The notes under the pieces are model-generated. The model did not search any database and had not been told where the DNA came from. It saw nothing but the letters and a program-made list of their open reading frames with translations. The position numbers and the translations under genes are program-made. This document shows, piece by piece, positions 7,400 through 16,391 of a DNA stretch of 20,614 nucleotides. The stretch is taken from the NCBI GenBank assembly GCA_023818995.1, contig JAMWDA010000006.1, positions 1-20,614 on the forward strand, written 5' to 3'. Numbering within the stretch: the stretch's first letter is position 1; the number at the start of each line of letters is the position of its first letter. Source of the stretch: Candidatus Omnitrophota bacterium (GTDB taxonomy: Bacteria; Omnitrophota; Gorgyraeia; Duberdicusellales; 4484-171).

Positions 7400-10084
7400 A
7401 TGAATGGCGAGGATAATTTATATTACTCTACAAGATATAACCCTAAAGATATAGAAGATAAGCTAACTAGTTTTTGGATAGAGAGAGGATACTTTTTTGC
7501 TAAACCTAATCCTAATAAAAAACCTTTTTGTATTGTTATCCCTCCCCCTAATATAACAGGGATATTACATATGGGTCACGCTCTTAATAACACTATTCAA
7601 GATGTACTTATTAGAAGTAAACGTATGCAGGGTTATGAGTCTTTATGGTTACCGGGCACAGACCATGCTGGTATAGCTACTCAGAATGTGGTAGAAAAAC
7701 AATTAGCTAAGGAAGGTTTGCGTAAAGAGGATATTGGTAGAGAGGAATTTACAAAAAGACTTTGGGATTGGACAAAGAAGTATGGTTCTACTATTATTGA
7801 ACAACTTAAGAAGTTAGGAGCAAGCTGTGATTGGAAAAGATTAAGGTTCACTATGGATGAAGATTATAGTAAAGTAGTTAGAGAGGTTTTTGTACGATTG
7901 TATAATAAAGGATTAATCTATAGAGGTAGGTATATTATTAACTGGTGTCCTCGCTGTAAAACCGCACTTAGCGATGAGGAATCTATACATCAGGAGATAG
8001 ATGGTTGGCTTTACTATATTCGTTATCCTATTATAAAATCAAAAGAAATAAAAAATTTAGCTAACGATTACATAGTTGTAGCTACCACAAGACCAGAAAC
8101 TATGCTCGGTGATACAGCGATAGCAGTTAATCCTACGGATAATCGTTATAAGTTTTTGAAAAACGTTAGAGTAATTTTACCCATAATGGAAAGAGAGCTT
8201 AAAATTATTGAAGATGAGTTAGTAGATAAAGAATTTGGTACGGGTGTAGTAAAGGTAACCCCTGCACATGACCCTATTGATTTCATTTTAGCTAATAAGC
8301 ACAATTTAGAGTTTATCAACATTATGAACGATGATGGAACCTTGAATGAGAATGCAGGAAAATTTAAAGGTATTGACCGTTTTCAGGCAAGAAAAGAGAT
8401 AATAGAAGTTTTAGAGAAGGATAACTTGGTTGAGAAAAAAGAGCCTTACCGGATAAGTGTGGGGCACTGTTATCGTTGCAATACGATTATCGAACCTCGG
8501 CTGTCTTTGCAGTGGTTTGTAAGGATGAAACCGTTAGCTACCCCAGCGATAAGAGTTGTAGAAGAAGGAAAAATTAAATTTTATCCTCAGCGGTGGGAGA
8601 AAGTTTACCTTAATTGGATGTATAATATAAAAGATTGGTGTATATCAAGACAAATATGGTGGGGACATCGCTTGCCGGTTTATTACTGTAAAAAATGTTA
8701 TCAAGAAGAAGAAAATAGTAGAGAGATGAGTAAAGGAGTAATCGTTTCTTTGGAAGAGCCTAAGTATTGTCCTAATTGTGGGTCAAAAGAAATAGTTCAA
8801 GATAGCGATGTTCTTGATACCTGGTTTTCTAGTTGGTTATGGCCATTTGCTACTTTTTACTGGCCTAATCCTAATTCTGATTTAAATTATTTCTATCCTA
8901 CGAGTGTTTTAGTTACGGCAAGTGAAATATTGTTTTTCTGGGTAGCAAGGATGATAATGGCAGGTTTAGAATTTACAGGTAATATTCCCTTTGCCAAGGT
9001 ATTAATTCATGGAACAGTGCGTGATGAAAAAGGGACAAAGATGTCCAAATCCTTAGGTAACATAATCGACCCTTTAGAGATAATTGATAAATTTGGTGCC
9101 GATGCTTTACGTTTCTCTTTAATGTTTTTAGCTTCTACCGGTGCGGATGTATATTTGTCTGATGAGAAATTCCTTGTAGGTAGGAACTTTGCCAATAAGA
9201 TTTGGAATGCAACGAGGTTTATAATGAATAAGTTAAAAGATAATGATATCAAAATAGAAGAAGATAAGGTTGATATTACCGATGAGATAGATTTATGGAT
9301 TATAGATAGTTTGAATAGGACAATAGAAGATGTTACAGTTAGCTTAGATAGTTATAGGATAAGTGAAGCTACAAAAAAGATTTACGATTTCTTCTGGCAT
9401 AATTTTTGCGATTGGTATATTGAAATTGCTAAATTATATCTTAGTTTGGAAAAGTTAAAAGTTCTAATTGTATGTTTAATTAATTCTTTGAAACTTTTAC
9501 ATCCTTTTATGCCATTTATTACGGAAAAGATTTACCAAGATATTAAGAACTACCTTACATTTTTAAAAGAGGAGAGCATATCCATTTCATTATGGCCTAA
9601 GAAGATAGTTATAACAGGTGAGAGAGATAAATTCAATTTTGTAGATGATTTGATAGGTTCTATTGAAGAGATAAGAAATATTAAAAGCGATTTAGGGATA
9701 TCCGCTAATGAAAAAGTAAAAATATTTTTAAATGCAAAAGAAAATATCAGAGAAAGATTTAATTATCATAAAGATTGGTTTATGCGTTTAGGAGGTATAA
9801 GAGAAATAGATTTTGTAGATAATTTAGAAAAAGTTATTATTTCTAAGAATTATTTTTCCTTAAGTATAGATTTTGAACAGTTCGACAGGGTTAGATTAGT
9901 TAAATTATTGGAAAAGAAATTAGTTAATTTGAGTTCTCTTTATGAGAAAGTTATTGATAAATTAAATAATAATGAATTTTTAAATAATGCTCCTCAAGAA
10001 ATTGTAGAAAGGGAGAAAGAAAAAGAAAGGTATCTTTCCTTTCAGTGTAAAAGATTGGAGAAGATAAAGGATGTATTTAAATAA
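7400..10084 (+). CDS. valS: Valyl-tRNA synthetase
   Basis: This class Ia synthetase charges tRNA-Val in the cytoplasm and edits threonine. It has 894 residues. The class signature reads HMGH at 57-60 in PPPNITGILHMGHAL, and KMSKS is at 547-551. LWLPGTDHAGIATQ and the editing-domain motif TTRPETMLGDTA are specific to ValRS. A zinc-type insertion with CKKC and CPNC lies before DVLDTWFSSWLWP. The C-terminus (about 830-894) is a charged coiled coil, the tRNA-binding arm of bacterial ValRS. The start at 7400 is fixed by GGAGGT six bases upstream. The last 14 bases overlap nadC. It is the first gene of its unit, behind its own promoter. Confidence 0.98.
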   Translation: MNGEDNLYYSTRYNPKDIEDKLTSFWIERGYFFAKPNPNKKPFCIVIPPPNITGILHMGHALNNTIQDVLIRSKRMQGYESLWLPGTDHAGIATQNVVEKQLAKEGLRKEDIGREEFTKRLWDWTKKYGSTIIEQLKKLGASCDWKRLRFTMDEDYSKVVREVFVRLYNKGLIYRGRYIINWCPRCKTALSDEESIHQEIDGWLYYIRYPIIKSKEIKNLANDYIVVATTRPETMLGDTAIAVNPTDNRYKFLKNVRVILPIMERELKIIEDELVDKEFGTGVVKVTPAHDPIDFILANKHNLEFINIMNDDGTLNENAGKFKGIDRFQARKEIIEVLEKDNLVEKKEPYRISVGHCYRCNTIIEPRLSLQWFVRMKPLATPAIRVVEEGKIKFYPQRWEKVYLNWMYNIKDWCISRQIWWGHRLPVYYCKKCYQEEENSREMSKGVIVSLEEPKYCPNCGSKEIVQDSDVLDTWFSSWLWPFATFYWPNPNSDLNYFYPTSVLVTASEILFFWVARMIMAGLEFTGNIPFAKVLIHGTVRDEKGTKMSKSLGNIIDPLEIIDKFGADALRFSLMFLASTGADVYLSDEKFLVGRNFANKIWNATRFIMNKLKDNDIKIEEDKVDITDEIDLWIIDSLNRTIEDVTVSLDSYRISEATKKIYDFFWHNFCDWYIEIAKLYLSLEKLKVLIVCLINSLKLLHPFMPFITEKIYQDIKNYLTFLKEESISISLWPKKIVITGERDKFNFVDDLIGSIEEIRNIKSDLGISANEKVKIFLNAKENIRERFNYHKDWFMRLGGIREIDFVDNLEKVIISKNYFSLSIDFEQFDRVRLVKLLEKKLVNLSSLYEKVIDKLNNNEFLNNAPQEIVEREKEKERYLSFQCKRLEKIKDVFK

Positions 10085-10943
10085 AAATTTAATAAGAAAA
10101 ATAGTTAAACAGGCATTAGAGGAAGATATAGGTAAAGGCGATATAACTACAAATTTTATTATACCTTCTGGTTTAAAAATAAGAGCAGTTATTTTGGCTA
10201 AGGAGAAAGGAGTATTGTGTGGTGTAGATTTAGCAAAAGAAGTTTTTTCTTTTATAGATAAAAGGTTAAAATTCGTTACCTTCAAGAAAGATGGTCAGGT
10301 TTTTGGCTATTTAGATAGAATTTTGGAGATAAGGGGTTACGCAAGACCAATTTTGACCGGAGAAAGAGTGGCTTTAAACTTTCTTTCCCATCTTTCTGGT
10401 ATAGCTACTTATACCAAAGAGTTTGTGGAAAAAGTAAATGGGTTACCTGTAAAGGTAATGGATACAAGAAAAACCACACCGGGGTTACGTATTTTAGAAA
10501 AATACGCGGTTAAAACAGGAGGAGGTAAAAATCATCGCTATGGTTTATGGGAAGCAATTTTAATAAAAGATAATCATCTAAAAGCTAGCGGTATCATAAA
10601 GAATAAGAGATTAAATGAGAACTTACTGTTTAAAGTTATTAATACTATAAGAAAAAAAACAGAATTACCTATAGAAATTGAAGTGGAAAATTTAGATGAA
10701 TTTAAAAAAGTTATAAAATACAATCCCGATATCGTAATGCTTGATAATTTTGATTTATCTTCTTTGCATAAGGCTGTAGTTTTTAGAAATAGGAATTTTC
10801 CTTCTGTTAAATTAGAAGTTTCAGGCAGAGTAAATATCAGTAACGTTAGAAAGATAGCAGAAAGTGGTGTAGATTTTATATCCGTGGGTGCGATAACGCA
10901 TTCTTCTCAATGTGTTGATTTTTCCTTAGAAATCTATGAGTAA
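10071..10943 (+). CDS. nadC: Nicotinate-nucleotide pyrophosphorylase (quinolinate phosphoribosyltransferase)
   Basis: NadC converts quinolinate and PRPP to nicotinate mononucleotide, CO2 and pyrophosphate in de novo NAD synthesis. The 290 residues match the family length. EDIGKGDITT lies at the N-terminus, MDTRKTTPGLR (R133, K134, substrate binding) and KTGGGKNHRYGL mark the active site, LIKDNHL follows, and the C-terminal barrel has EVSGRVN and DFISVGAITHS. The start at 10071 lies inside the end of valS, with GGAG at 10057-10060 ten bases upstream. The end overlaps uvrB by eight bases. nadA and nadB are not in the window, so the rest of the pathway must lie elsewhere or be absent. Confidence 0.97.
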   Translation: MYLNKNLIRKIVKQALEEDIGKGDITTNFIIPSGLKIRAVILAKEKGVLCGVDLAKEVFSFIDKRLKFVTFKKDGQVFGYLDRILEIRGYARPILTGERVALNFLSHLSGIATYTKEFVEKVNGLPVKVMDTRKTTPGLRILEKYAVKTGGGKNHRYGLWEAILIKDNHLKASGIIKNKRLNENLLFKVINTIRKKTELPIEIEVENLDEFKKVIKYNPDIVMLDNFDLSSLHKAVVFRNRNFPSVKLEVSGRVNISNVRKIAESGVDFISVGAITHSSQCVDFSLEIYE

Positions 10944-12921
10944 TTTTCAGCTGGTAAGTAAATTTACTCCCACAGGTGACCAGCCACAAGCTATAGCTAA
11001 ATTAGTAAAAGGTATAGAGGAAGGTAAGAGATTTCAGACTCTTTTAGGTGTTACCGGTAGTGGCAAGACATTTACCTTAGCTTGTGTTATTGAAAAGATA
11101 AATCGTCCCACTTTGGTTATATCTCATAATAAAACATTAGCAGCACAACTTTATGCAGAATTTAAGGAATTTTTTCCTAACAATAGCGTAGAGTATTTCG
11201 TTAGCTACTACGATTACTATCAGCCGGAAAGTTATATCCCTCATACCGATACTTATATAGAAAAAGATGCTTCTATAAATGAGAAGTTAGATGCTCTTCG
11301 ATTATCAACCACTAGTTCGTTAATTTCTCGTAGAGATATAATAGTTGTTGCCTCTGTATCTTGTATATATAACTTAGGTTCACCAGCTGATTATCAACAA
11401 TTAGTTATTTATGTGGAAAAAGGCGCAATCACTTCTCAAGAAGCTCTTATTCATCGGTTTGTTGAACTTCAATATGAGAGGAATGATTTTGATTTTAAGA
11501 GGGGGAGTTTCAGAGTTAAAGGTGAGGTTATAGATATTTTCCCTGCTTATAGGGAGTTAGCTATTAGGATACAGTATTCTTCAGAAACAATAGAGAAAAT
11601 ATACGAATTTGACCCCATCAGTGGTAAGAAAGTTTTTGATTTAGATAAAGTATGTATATATCCTGCTAAACACTTTATTATGCAGGAAGATAAAATTATT
11701 AGTGCCTTGAAAAGTATTCAATGGGAATTAGAGGATAGGTTAAATTATTTTAAAAGATTAGGTAAAATCGTAGAGATGGAAAGGCTACGCACGAGAACAC
11801 TTTACGATATAGAGATGTTAAGAGAGATGGGTTACTGTCATGGGATAGAAAATTATTCCCGCCATTTAAGTGGTAGAGAACCTGGTTCTCGGCCATATTG
11901 TCTTTTAGATTATTTTCCTAATGATTTTTTAACTATTATTGATGAAAGCCATGTGACTATACCTCAACTCAGAGGTATGTACGAAGGTGATAGATCAAGA
12001 AAAGAGACTCTGGTAGAATACGGTTTTCGTTTGCCCTCTTGTTTGGATAATCGGCCTCTTAAGTTTGAAGAGTTTATAGAATTAGTTGGTCAGGTGATTT
12101 TTGTATCAGCTACACCTTCATCTTACGAGATAGAACTTTCCGGTGGCAAGGTGATAGAGCAGATAATTCGTCCTACCGGTTTACCTGACCCAGAGATTGA
12201 GGTAAGGCCAACTAAGAATCAGATAGATGATTTGATTAAGGAGATTAAAGATAAAGCAAAAAGAGGTGAGAGAAGTATAGTTACTACCTTAACTAAACGT
12301 ATGGCTGAGGAGTTAGCCGATTATTTAAAGAACGAAGGGTTAAAAGTTACCTATATTCATTCGGAAATAGATGCTATAGAGAGAGCAAAGATATTGAGTG
12401 ATTTAAGACTAAAGAAGTTTGATTGTGTAGTAGGGATAAATCTCTTAAGAGAAGGTATCGATTTACCCGAGGTATCTTTAGTAGCTATATTGGATGCTGA
12501 CCGTGAGGGTTTCTTGCGTTCATTTACTTCTTTGACCCAAATTGCCGGTAGGTGTGCAAGGAATATTAATGGAAAAGTTTTAATGTATGCAGATGGTTTA
12601 ACTGATTCTATGAGAAGAGCAATAGAGGAGAGTAAAAGGCGTAGAAGTATTCAATTAGAGTATAACCGGCGATATAAGATAACTCCTCGCACTATAGAGA
12701 AGAGTGTAAGAGAGGGTATAGAGGTTTATTTTCGTGAAGAGAAGAATCTACTTAAGAAGATGAACATAGAAGATAGTGAGATGGAAATAATAGAGACGAT
12801 AAGTTACTTAGAGAAAGAGATGGAGATAGCGGCTAAGAATCTTATGTTTGAGAAAGCTGCTCAGTTAAGAGATACAATAAAAGAATTAAAAGAATCTCTT
12901 AAAGGTTTAGATAAGAATTGA
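10936..12921 (+). CDS. uvrB: UvrABC system protein B (excision nuclease helicase subunit)
   Basis: UvrB is the damage-verifying subunit of nucleotide excision repair. It receives lesions from UvrA and recruits UvrC for incision. The 661 residues carry Walker A GVTGSGKT at 38-45, the beta-hairpin motif YYDYYQPESY from residue 91, the helicase motif DESH at 336-339, GINLLREGIDLPEV and DADREGFLRS (motifs V-VI region), QIAGRCARN, and a C-terminal UVR domain of about 35 residues that contacts UvrC. No domain is missing. The start is ATG at 10936, inside nadC, without a clear Shine-Dalgarno site, so translation may depend on coupling with nadC. uvrA and uvrC are not in the window. Confidence 0.98.
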   Translation: MSNFQLVSKFTPTGDQPQAIAKLVKGIEEGKRFQTLLGVTGSGKTFTLACVIEKINRPTLVISHNKTLAAQLYAEFKEFFPNNSVEYFVSYYDYYQPESYIPHTDTYIEKDASINEKLDALRLSTTSSLISRRDIIVVASVSCIYNLGSPADYQQLVIYVEKGAITSQEALIHRFVELQYERNDFDFKRGSFRVKGEVIDIFPAYRELAIRIQYSSETIEKIYEFDPISGKKVFDLDKVCIYPAKHFIMQEDKIISALKSIQWELEDRLNYFKRLGKIVEMERLRTRTLYDIEMLREMGYCHGIENYSRHLSGREPGSRPYCLLDYFPNDFLTIIDESHVTIPQLRGMYEGDRSRKETLVEYGFRLPSCLDNRPLKFEEFIELVGQVIFVSATPSSYEIELSGGKVIEQIIRPTGLPDPEIEVRPTKNQIDDLIKEIKDKAKRGERSIVTTLTKRMAEELADYLKNEGLKVTYIHSEIDAIERAKILSDLRLKKFDCVVGINLLREGIDLPEVSLVAILDADREGFLRSFTSLTQIAGRCARNINGKVLMYADGLTDSMRRAIEESKRRRSIQLEYNRRYKITPRTIEKSVREGIEVYFREEKNLLKKMNIEDSEMEIIETISYLEKEMEIAAKNLMFEKAAQLRDTIKELKESLKGLDKN

Positions 12922-13682
12922 TGAATGGCGGTCAACCTTCTTCTTATTTGAGGATAATAAGATTTGATAAAGTTGGTTCTACCAACGATTATGCTTTCGC
13001 TTTAGGTAGAGCGGGTAATAAAGAGATAACAGTTGTTTTAGCTAAATCTCAAACTAAAGGTAAAGGCAGGTTAGGAAGAAGTTGGGTATCTCCTAATAGT
13101 AAAGGTATATACGTTTCTTTCCTTCTTAGGCCAAAACGAACATTAGAGGAGATATCCCTTTTAGGTATAGTTGTAGCCTTAGCTACAGTTAAATCGTTAA
13201 GGGATATTTTACCTTTAAGCATTAAATGGCCTAACGATATTGTAATTGATAATAAAAAGATAGGAGGTGTTCTCGTAGAGACAGAGAGTTTTAATAATAT
13301 ACCTGAATTTGTTATTGTAGGATTGGGTATAAACGTTAATAGTGAATCTATTGATTTGCCTCCTAAAGCCACTTCTATTTTTTTAGAAACAGGCAAGAGG
13401 TATCATCTCAGTGATTTATTTAAAACGATACTAAAAGAAGTTATATCATTTTATGATAGATTTAAGCTTAAAGATTACGAAAATATTATTGACGAGGTAA
13501 AAAATTACTTAGATACACTTAATAGGAGAGTTTTGGTTTATACTCATAAGGATAGATACGAAGGTATAGCTGTAGATATAGATAGTTATGGTGCTTTGTT
13601 GGTGAGAAATTACTTAGGTGATATTGTTCGCATAGATTTAGCAGAAGTAAAGAATTTAGTTTACGATAATAATTTAAGTTAA
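12921..13682 (+). CDS. birA: Biotin--protein ligase (monofunctional BirA)
   Basis: The enzyme makes biotinyl-AMP and attaches biotin to the carrier lysine of carboxylases. From the ATG at 12921 it has 253 residues. The biotin/ATP loop GKGRLGRSW is at 47-55, KWPND starts at K102, KIGGVLVE starts with active-site K113, and GLGINVN follows; a small C-terminal SH3-like domain (about 205-253) ends the protein. The N-terminal helix-turn-helix of bifunctional BirA is absent, so it should not repress biotin genes as E. coli BirA does. A TTG three bases earlier (12918) is an alternative start; I chose ATG, which overlaps the uvrB stop as TGATG. Seven bases separate it from coaX. Confidence 0.94.
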   Translation: MNGGQPSSYLRIIRFDKVGSTNDYAFALGRAGNKEITVVLAKSQTKGKGRLGRSWVSPNSKGIYVSFLLRPKRTLEEISLLGIVVALATVKSLRDILPLSIKWPNDIVIDNKKIGGVLVETESFNNIPEFVIVGLGINVNSESIDLPPKATSIFLETGKRYHLSDLFKTILKEVISFYDRFKLKDYENIIDEVKNYLDTLNRRVLVYTHKDRYEGIAVDIDSYGALLVRNYLGDIVRIDLAEVKNLVYDNNLS

Positions 13683-13689
13683 TTTAACT

Positions 13690-14412
13690 ATGATTTTAGT
13701 AGATATAGGTAATACAACTTTACATTTTGCTATAGAAAAAGATAACAAAATAGTTAAAGATTTTCGTATCTATAACAAAGATTGGCATAAGGAACATCTA
13801 TATAAGATTTTAAGAGATTATCCCAATAGTAAGTTTATTTTGTGTTCAGTGGTTCCCTCTTTTACTGCATTTTTTAAAAAAGTTCTTAAAAGTAAATTAT
13901 TGGTAGTAGGAGAAGATATTAAAACTCCTATAAAGTGTTTGTATAATAAAAATGATGTTGGGCAAGATAGGTTAGTTAATGTTTATTCTGCTCTTGTATT
14001 TTATCCTAAGGCAAGGATTGTGATAGACTTTGGAACAGCGATAACTATTGATTTTATATCTTCTCAAGGTGTTTATTTGGGAGGTTTTATCTTGCCGGGT
14101 ATAAATCTTTATCTTGATTCTCTTAAGAGATGTGCTTTATTGGCTAATAGAATAAGATTAGTAAAGAGTAGAGTTGTTATTCCTAAAAATACCCAATCAA
14201 GCATATCGCAGGGATTATACGAGGGGTTTTCTTTTATGATAAATGGTTTTATAGAAAAGTACGGAAAACTTCTATACAGAGGAAATTATAGAGTGGTTGT
14301 AACCGGAGGAGAAAGTCCTTTATTGCTTAAGAGATTAAATTTTCCTTTCATTTACGAACCTTCTTTAATTTTAAAAGGTTTTTTATTGCTGAAAAATTGC
14401 TGTAAAAGATAG
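13690..14412 (+). CDS. coaX: Type III pantothenate kinase
   Basis: CoaX phosphorylates pantothenate, the first step of coenzyme A synthesis. The 240 residues belong to the ASKHA fold. An N-terminal phosphate loop DIGNT starts at D5, the dimer/active-site motif GQDR contains D93 (likely catalytic base), and the second nucleotide motif DFGTA starts at D113, followed by GGFILPG. VVTGGES near the C-terminus is the adenosine motif. Length and motifs separate it from type I (CoaA) and type II kinases. It commonly neighbours birA in bacteria, as here. No ribosome binding site is apparent before the ATG, seven bases after birA. It is the last gene of this unit. Confidence 0.95.
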   Translation: MILVDIGNTTLHFAIEKDNKIVKDFRIYNKDWHKEHLYKILRDYPNSKFILCSVVPSFTAFFKKVLKSKLLVVGEDIKTPIKCLYNKNDVGQDRLVNVYSALVFYPKARIVIDFGTAITIDFISSQGVYLGGFILPGINLYLDSLKRCALLANRIRLVKSRVVIPKNTQSSISQGLYEGFSFMINGFIEKYGKLLYRGNYRVVVTGGESPLLLKRLNFPFIYEPSLILKGFLLLKNCCKR

Positions 14413-14501
14413 CCTTATTCTGTAGAACTTCATTTTTTTGTTTATGAAACTTATTTGGTAAGTAAGCTAAATTTAATATCAAAATTAAGGGGAGGTTAAA
14501 T
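14413..14501 (+). other. Gap between coaX and moxR
   Basis: This 89-base gap is the longest in the window. It holds a T-run at 14433-14439 without a convincing GC stem before it and a short inverted repeat ACTTA-TTTGG-TAAGT at 14449-14463. It also has a TAATAT at 14474-14479 that could be a -10 box but lacks a fair -35 at 16-18 bases, and the moxR ribosome binding site. A promoter is expected here from the layout, but I cannot point to one with confidence. Confidence 0.5.
14491..14495 (+). promoter_or_regulatory. Strong ribosome binding site of moxR
   Basis: GGAGG, within AAGGGGAGGT, lies six bases before the moxR ATG at 14502. It fixes the start and suggests efficient initiation at the head of the moxR/Bat operon. 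Confidence 0.85.
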
Positions 14502-15497
14502 ATGAGTTACACAAGTATAACTGCTATAAATGAAAAAGTTAAAGAGGTAAGTGGATTTATTTTTACTTTGAAACAGGAAATAGGTAAAGTTATCGTTGGT
14601 CAGAACTATTTGATAGATAGACTTTTGGTAAGTTTGTTAAGTAATGGGCATATTCTTGTGGAAGGGGTTCCCGGATTAGCAAAAACTCTTTCTATTAAAA
14701 CTTTAGCTCAAGCTATAAATACTAAATTCCAACGAATTCAGTTTACCCCTGATCTTTTACCTGCTGATCTGATTGGGACCCTTGTTTATAACCCTAAGGA
14801 TGGTAATTTCACCATTAAGAAAGGGCCAATTTTTGCTAATATTATTCTTGCCGATGAGATTAACCGCGCTCCTGCTAAAGTGCAAAGTGCCCTCTTAGAA
14901 GCAATGCAGGAAAGACAAGTAACCATTGGTGAAACGACTTTTAAATTAGATGACCCTTTCTTAGTAATGGCTACTCAGAATCCTATAGAGCAAGAAGGGA
15001 CGTACCCCTTACCAGAAGCACAAATAGATAGGTTTATGTTAAAGATAAATATAACTTATCCTAATAGAGAAGAAGAATCAAAAATTATTAAAGAAATGAG
15101 TTTTACCGATAAACATATAGCAGTTACCCCTGTAGTTAATCCTGAAGATGTTAGACGTGCTCGTAAAGTAGTTGATGAGATTTATATGGATGAAAAAATT
15201 GAACGCTACATATTAGATATTGTTTTTGCAACGAGAGAGCCGGAAAACTATGGTTTAAAGGATCTGGATGGTTTAATACAGTATGGAGCTTCTCCGCGAG
15301 CTAGCATTTACCTAACTTTAACTTCTAAAGCTTACGCATTTATTCAAGGAAGGGGTTACGTTGTTCCGCAAGATGTTAAGTCTGTGTGTCCCGATGTATT
15401 AAGACATAGGATTATATTAAGTTATGAGGCAGAAGCTGAGGAGAAAACCTCAGAAGATATAATTAAAAGAATACTGGAAGAGATAGAGGTGCCTTAG
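14502..15497 (+). CDS. moxR: MoxR-family AAA+ ATPase
   Basis: The 331-residue cytoplasmic ATPase has Walker A GVPGLAKT at 55-62, Walker B ILADEINR with D118 and E119, and the MoxR hallmark stretch ATQNPIEQEGTYPLPEAQ ending in DRF (sensor 1/arginine-finger region). A C-terminal lid holds GASPRA (sensor 2). MoxR ATPases are thought to act as chaperones that mature or remodel VWA-domain proteins; here two VWA proteins are encoded downstream, together with a DUF58 protein, the standard partner set. The gene begins a unit with its own strong ribosome binding site; the DUF58 gene follows after 15 bases. The name is for the family; the natural client is inferred to be BatA/BatB. Confidence 0.95.
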   Translation: MSYTSITAINEKVKEVSGFIFTLKQEIGKVIVGQNYLIDRLLVSLLSNGHILVEGVPGLAKTLSIKTLAQAINTKFQRIQFTPDLLPADLIGTLVYNPKDGNFTIKKGPIFANIILADEINRAPAKVQSALLEAMQERQVTIGETTFKLDDPFLVMATQNPIEQEGTYPLPEAQIDRFMLKINITYPNREEESKIIKEMSFTDKHIAVTPVVNPEDVRRARKVVDEIYMDEKIERYILDIVFATREPENYGLKDLDGLIQYGASPRASIYLTLTSKAYAFIQGRGYVVPQDVKSVCPDVLRHRIILSYEAEAEEKTSEDIIKRILEEIEVP

Positions 15498-15512
15498 AAG
15501 AAGTTTAAATTT

Positions 15513-16391
15513 ATGATTCCCAAAGAATTCTTAAAACAAATTAGGCGAATACAGATAGTTACTTCTAAAATGGTTACCGATGTTTTTTCCGGTCAATATC
15601 ATAGCGTATTTAAAGGTAAAGGAATAGAATTTTCTGAAGTTAGAGAGTATGTGGTTGGTGATGATATTCGTTGTATAGATTGGAATGTAACGGCAAGAAT
15701 GTATAATCCTTACGTTAAGAAATTTGTAGAAGAAAGAGAACTTACCGTTATGTTACTTTTAGATACATCTAATTCATTTTATTTTGGCACGGTGAATAAT
15801 CTAAAAAGAAATATTGGTGCTGAGATATGTTCTCTTTTAGCTTTCTCAGCTATAAAGAATAACGATAGAGTTGGTTTAATTATTTTTAGTGAAGAGGTAG
15901 AAAAATTTCTCCCTCCTAAAAAGGGATTAAGTAATGTATTAAGAATTATTAGAGAATCGTTATATTTTACTCCCAAACACAAAAGAACAAATATTTCGAA
16001 TGCTTTGGAATATTTAAACAAAGTTTGTAAGCGTAGAACGGTTACCTTTATCATTTCCGATTTTTACGATGATAATTTTGAAAAAGCTTTAGCTATATCT
16101 AATAGACGTCATGATTTAGTTGCTATCACCATAACCGATCCCCGAGAGTTATTTTTGTTTAATATGGGTTTGGTTCAATTAGAGGATAGAGAAAGTAATA
16201 GGTCATTTCTTTTAGATACATCGGATAGATACATCCGCGAAAATTTTTCTAAGAATGCTTTAGAGATAATAGATAAACGTAAGCAAATATTTTCTCGTTT
16301 AGGTATAGATAATGTGGATATTCGTTGTGATATTCCTTATAACAGAACATTATTTAAATTCTTTCGTGCAAGAGAAAAAAGGTTAAAGTAA
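15513..16391 (+). CDS. DUF58-domain protein (MoxR operon partner)
   Basis: The 292-residue protein has the DUF58 signature GDDIRCIDWNVTARM (residues 49-63), preceded by the FKGKGIEFSEVREY motif. It continues into a VWA-like fold with DTSNS at 84-88, a DxSxS metal-site pattern. I see no signal peptide and no membrane span, so it should be cytoplasmic. DUF58 proteins almost always sit directly after moxR and are presumed to work with it; their biochemical role is not established. The start ATG at 15513 has only a weak AAGAAG upstream. The stop directly abuts the next ATG with no spacer, suggesting coupled translation. Confidence 0.92.
   Translation: MIPKEFLKQIRRIQIVTSKMVTDVFSGQYHSVFKGKGIEFSEVREYVVGDDIRCIDWNVTARMYNPYVKKFVEERELTVMLLLDTSNSFYFGTVNNLKRNIGAEICSLLAFSAIKNNDRVGLIIFSEEVEKFLPPKKGLSNVLRIIRESLYFTPKHKRTNISNALEYLNKVCKRRTVTFIISDFYDDNFEKALAISNRRHDLVAITITDPRELFLFNMGLVQLEDRESNRSFLLDTSDRYIRENFSKNALEIIDKRKQIFSRLGIDNVDIRCDIPYNRTLFKFFRAREKRLK

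Noticed and set aside
9980..10285. A 101-codon reading frame on the - strand across the valS-nadC junction
   Set aside because: Both sense genes are intact and overlap here; the antisense product is low-complexity and has no ribosome binding site.
13049..13396. A 115-codon reading frame on the - strand
   Set aside because: It lies entirely opposite birA's conserved catalytic region and its product resembles no family; such frames are common opposite AT-rich genes.
14400..14440. Possible terminator after coaX, ending in the T-run at 14433-14439
   Set aside because: Only a TTCT-GT-AGAA match of four bases precedes the T-run, with no GC pairs to speak of; it would not form a stable stem.
14449..14463. 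Inverted repeat ACTTA-TTTGG-TAAGT as an operator upstream of moxR
   Set aside because: A five-base perfect repeat in AT-rich DNA is expected by chance, and no regulator gene is adjacent.
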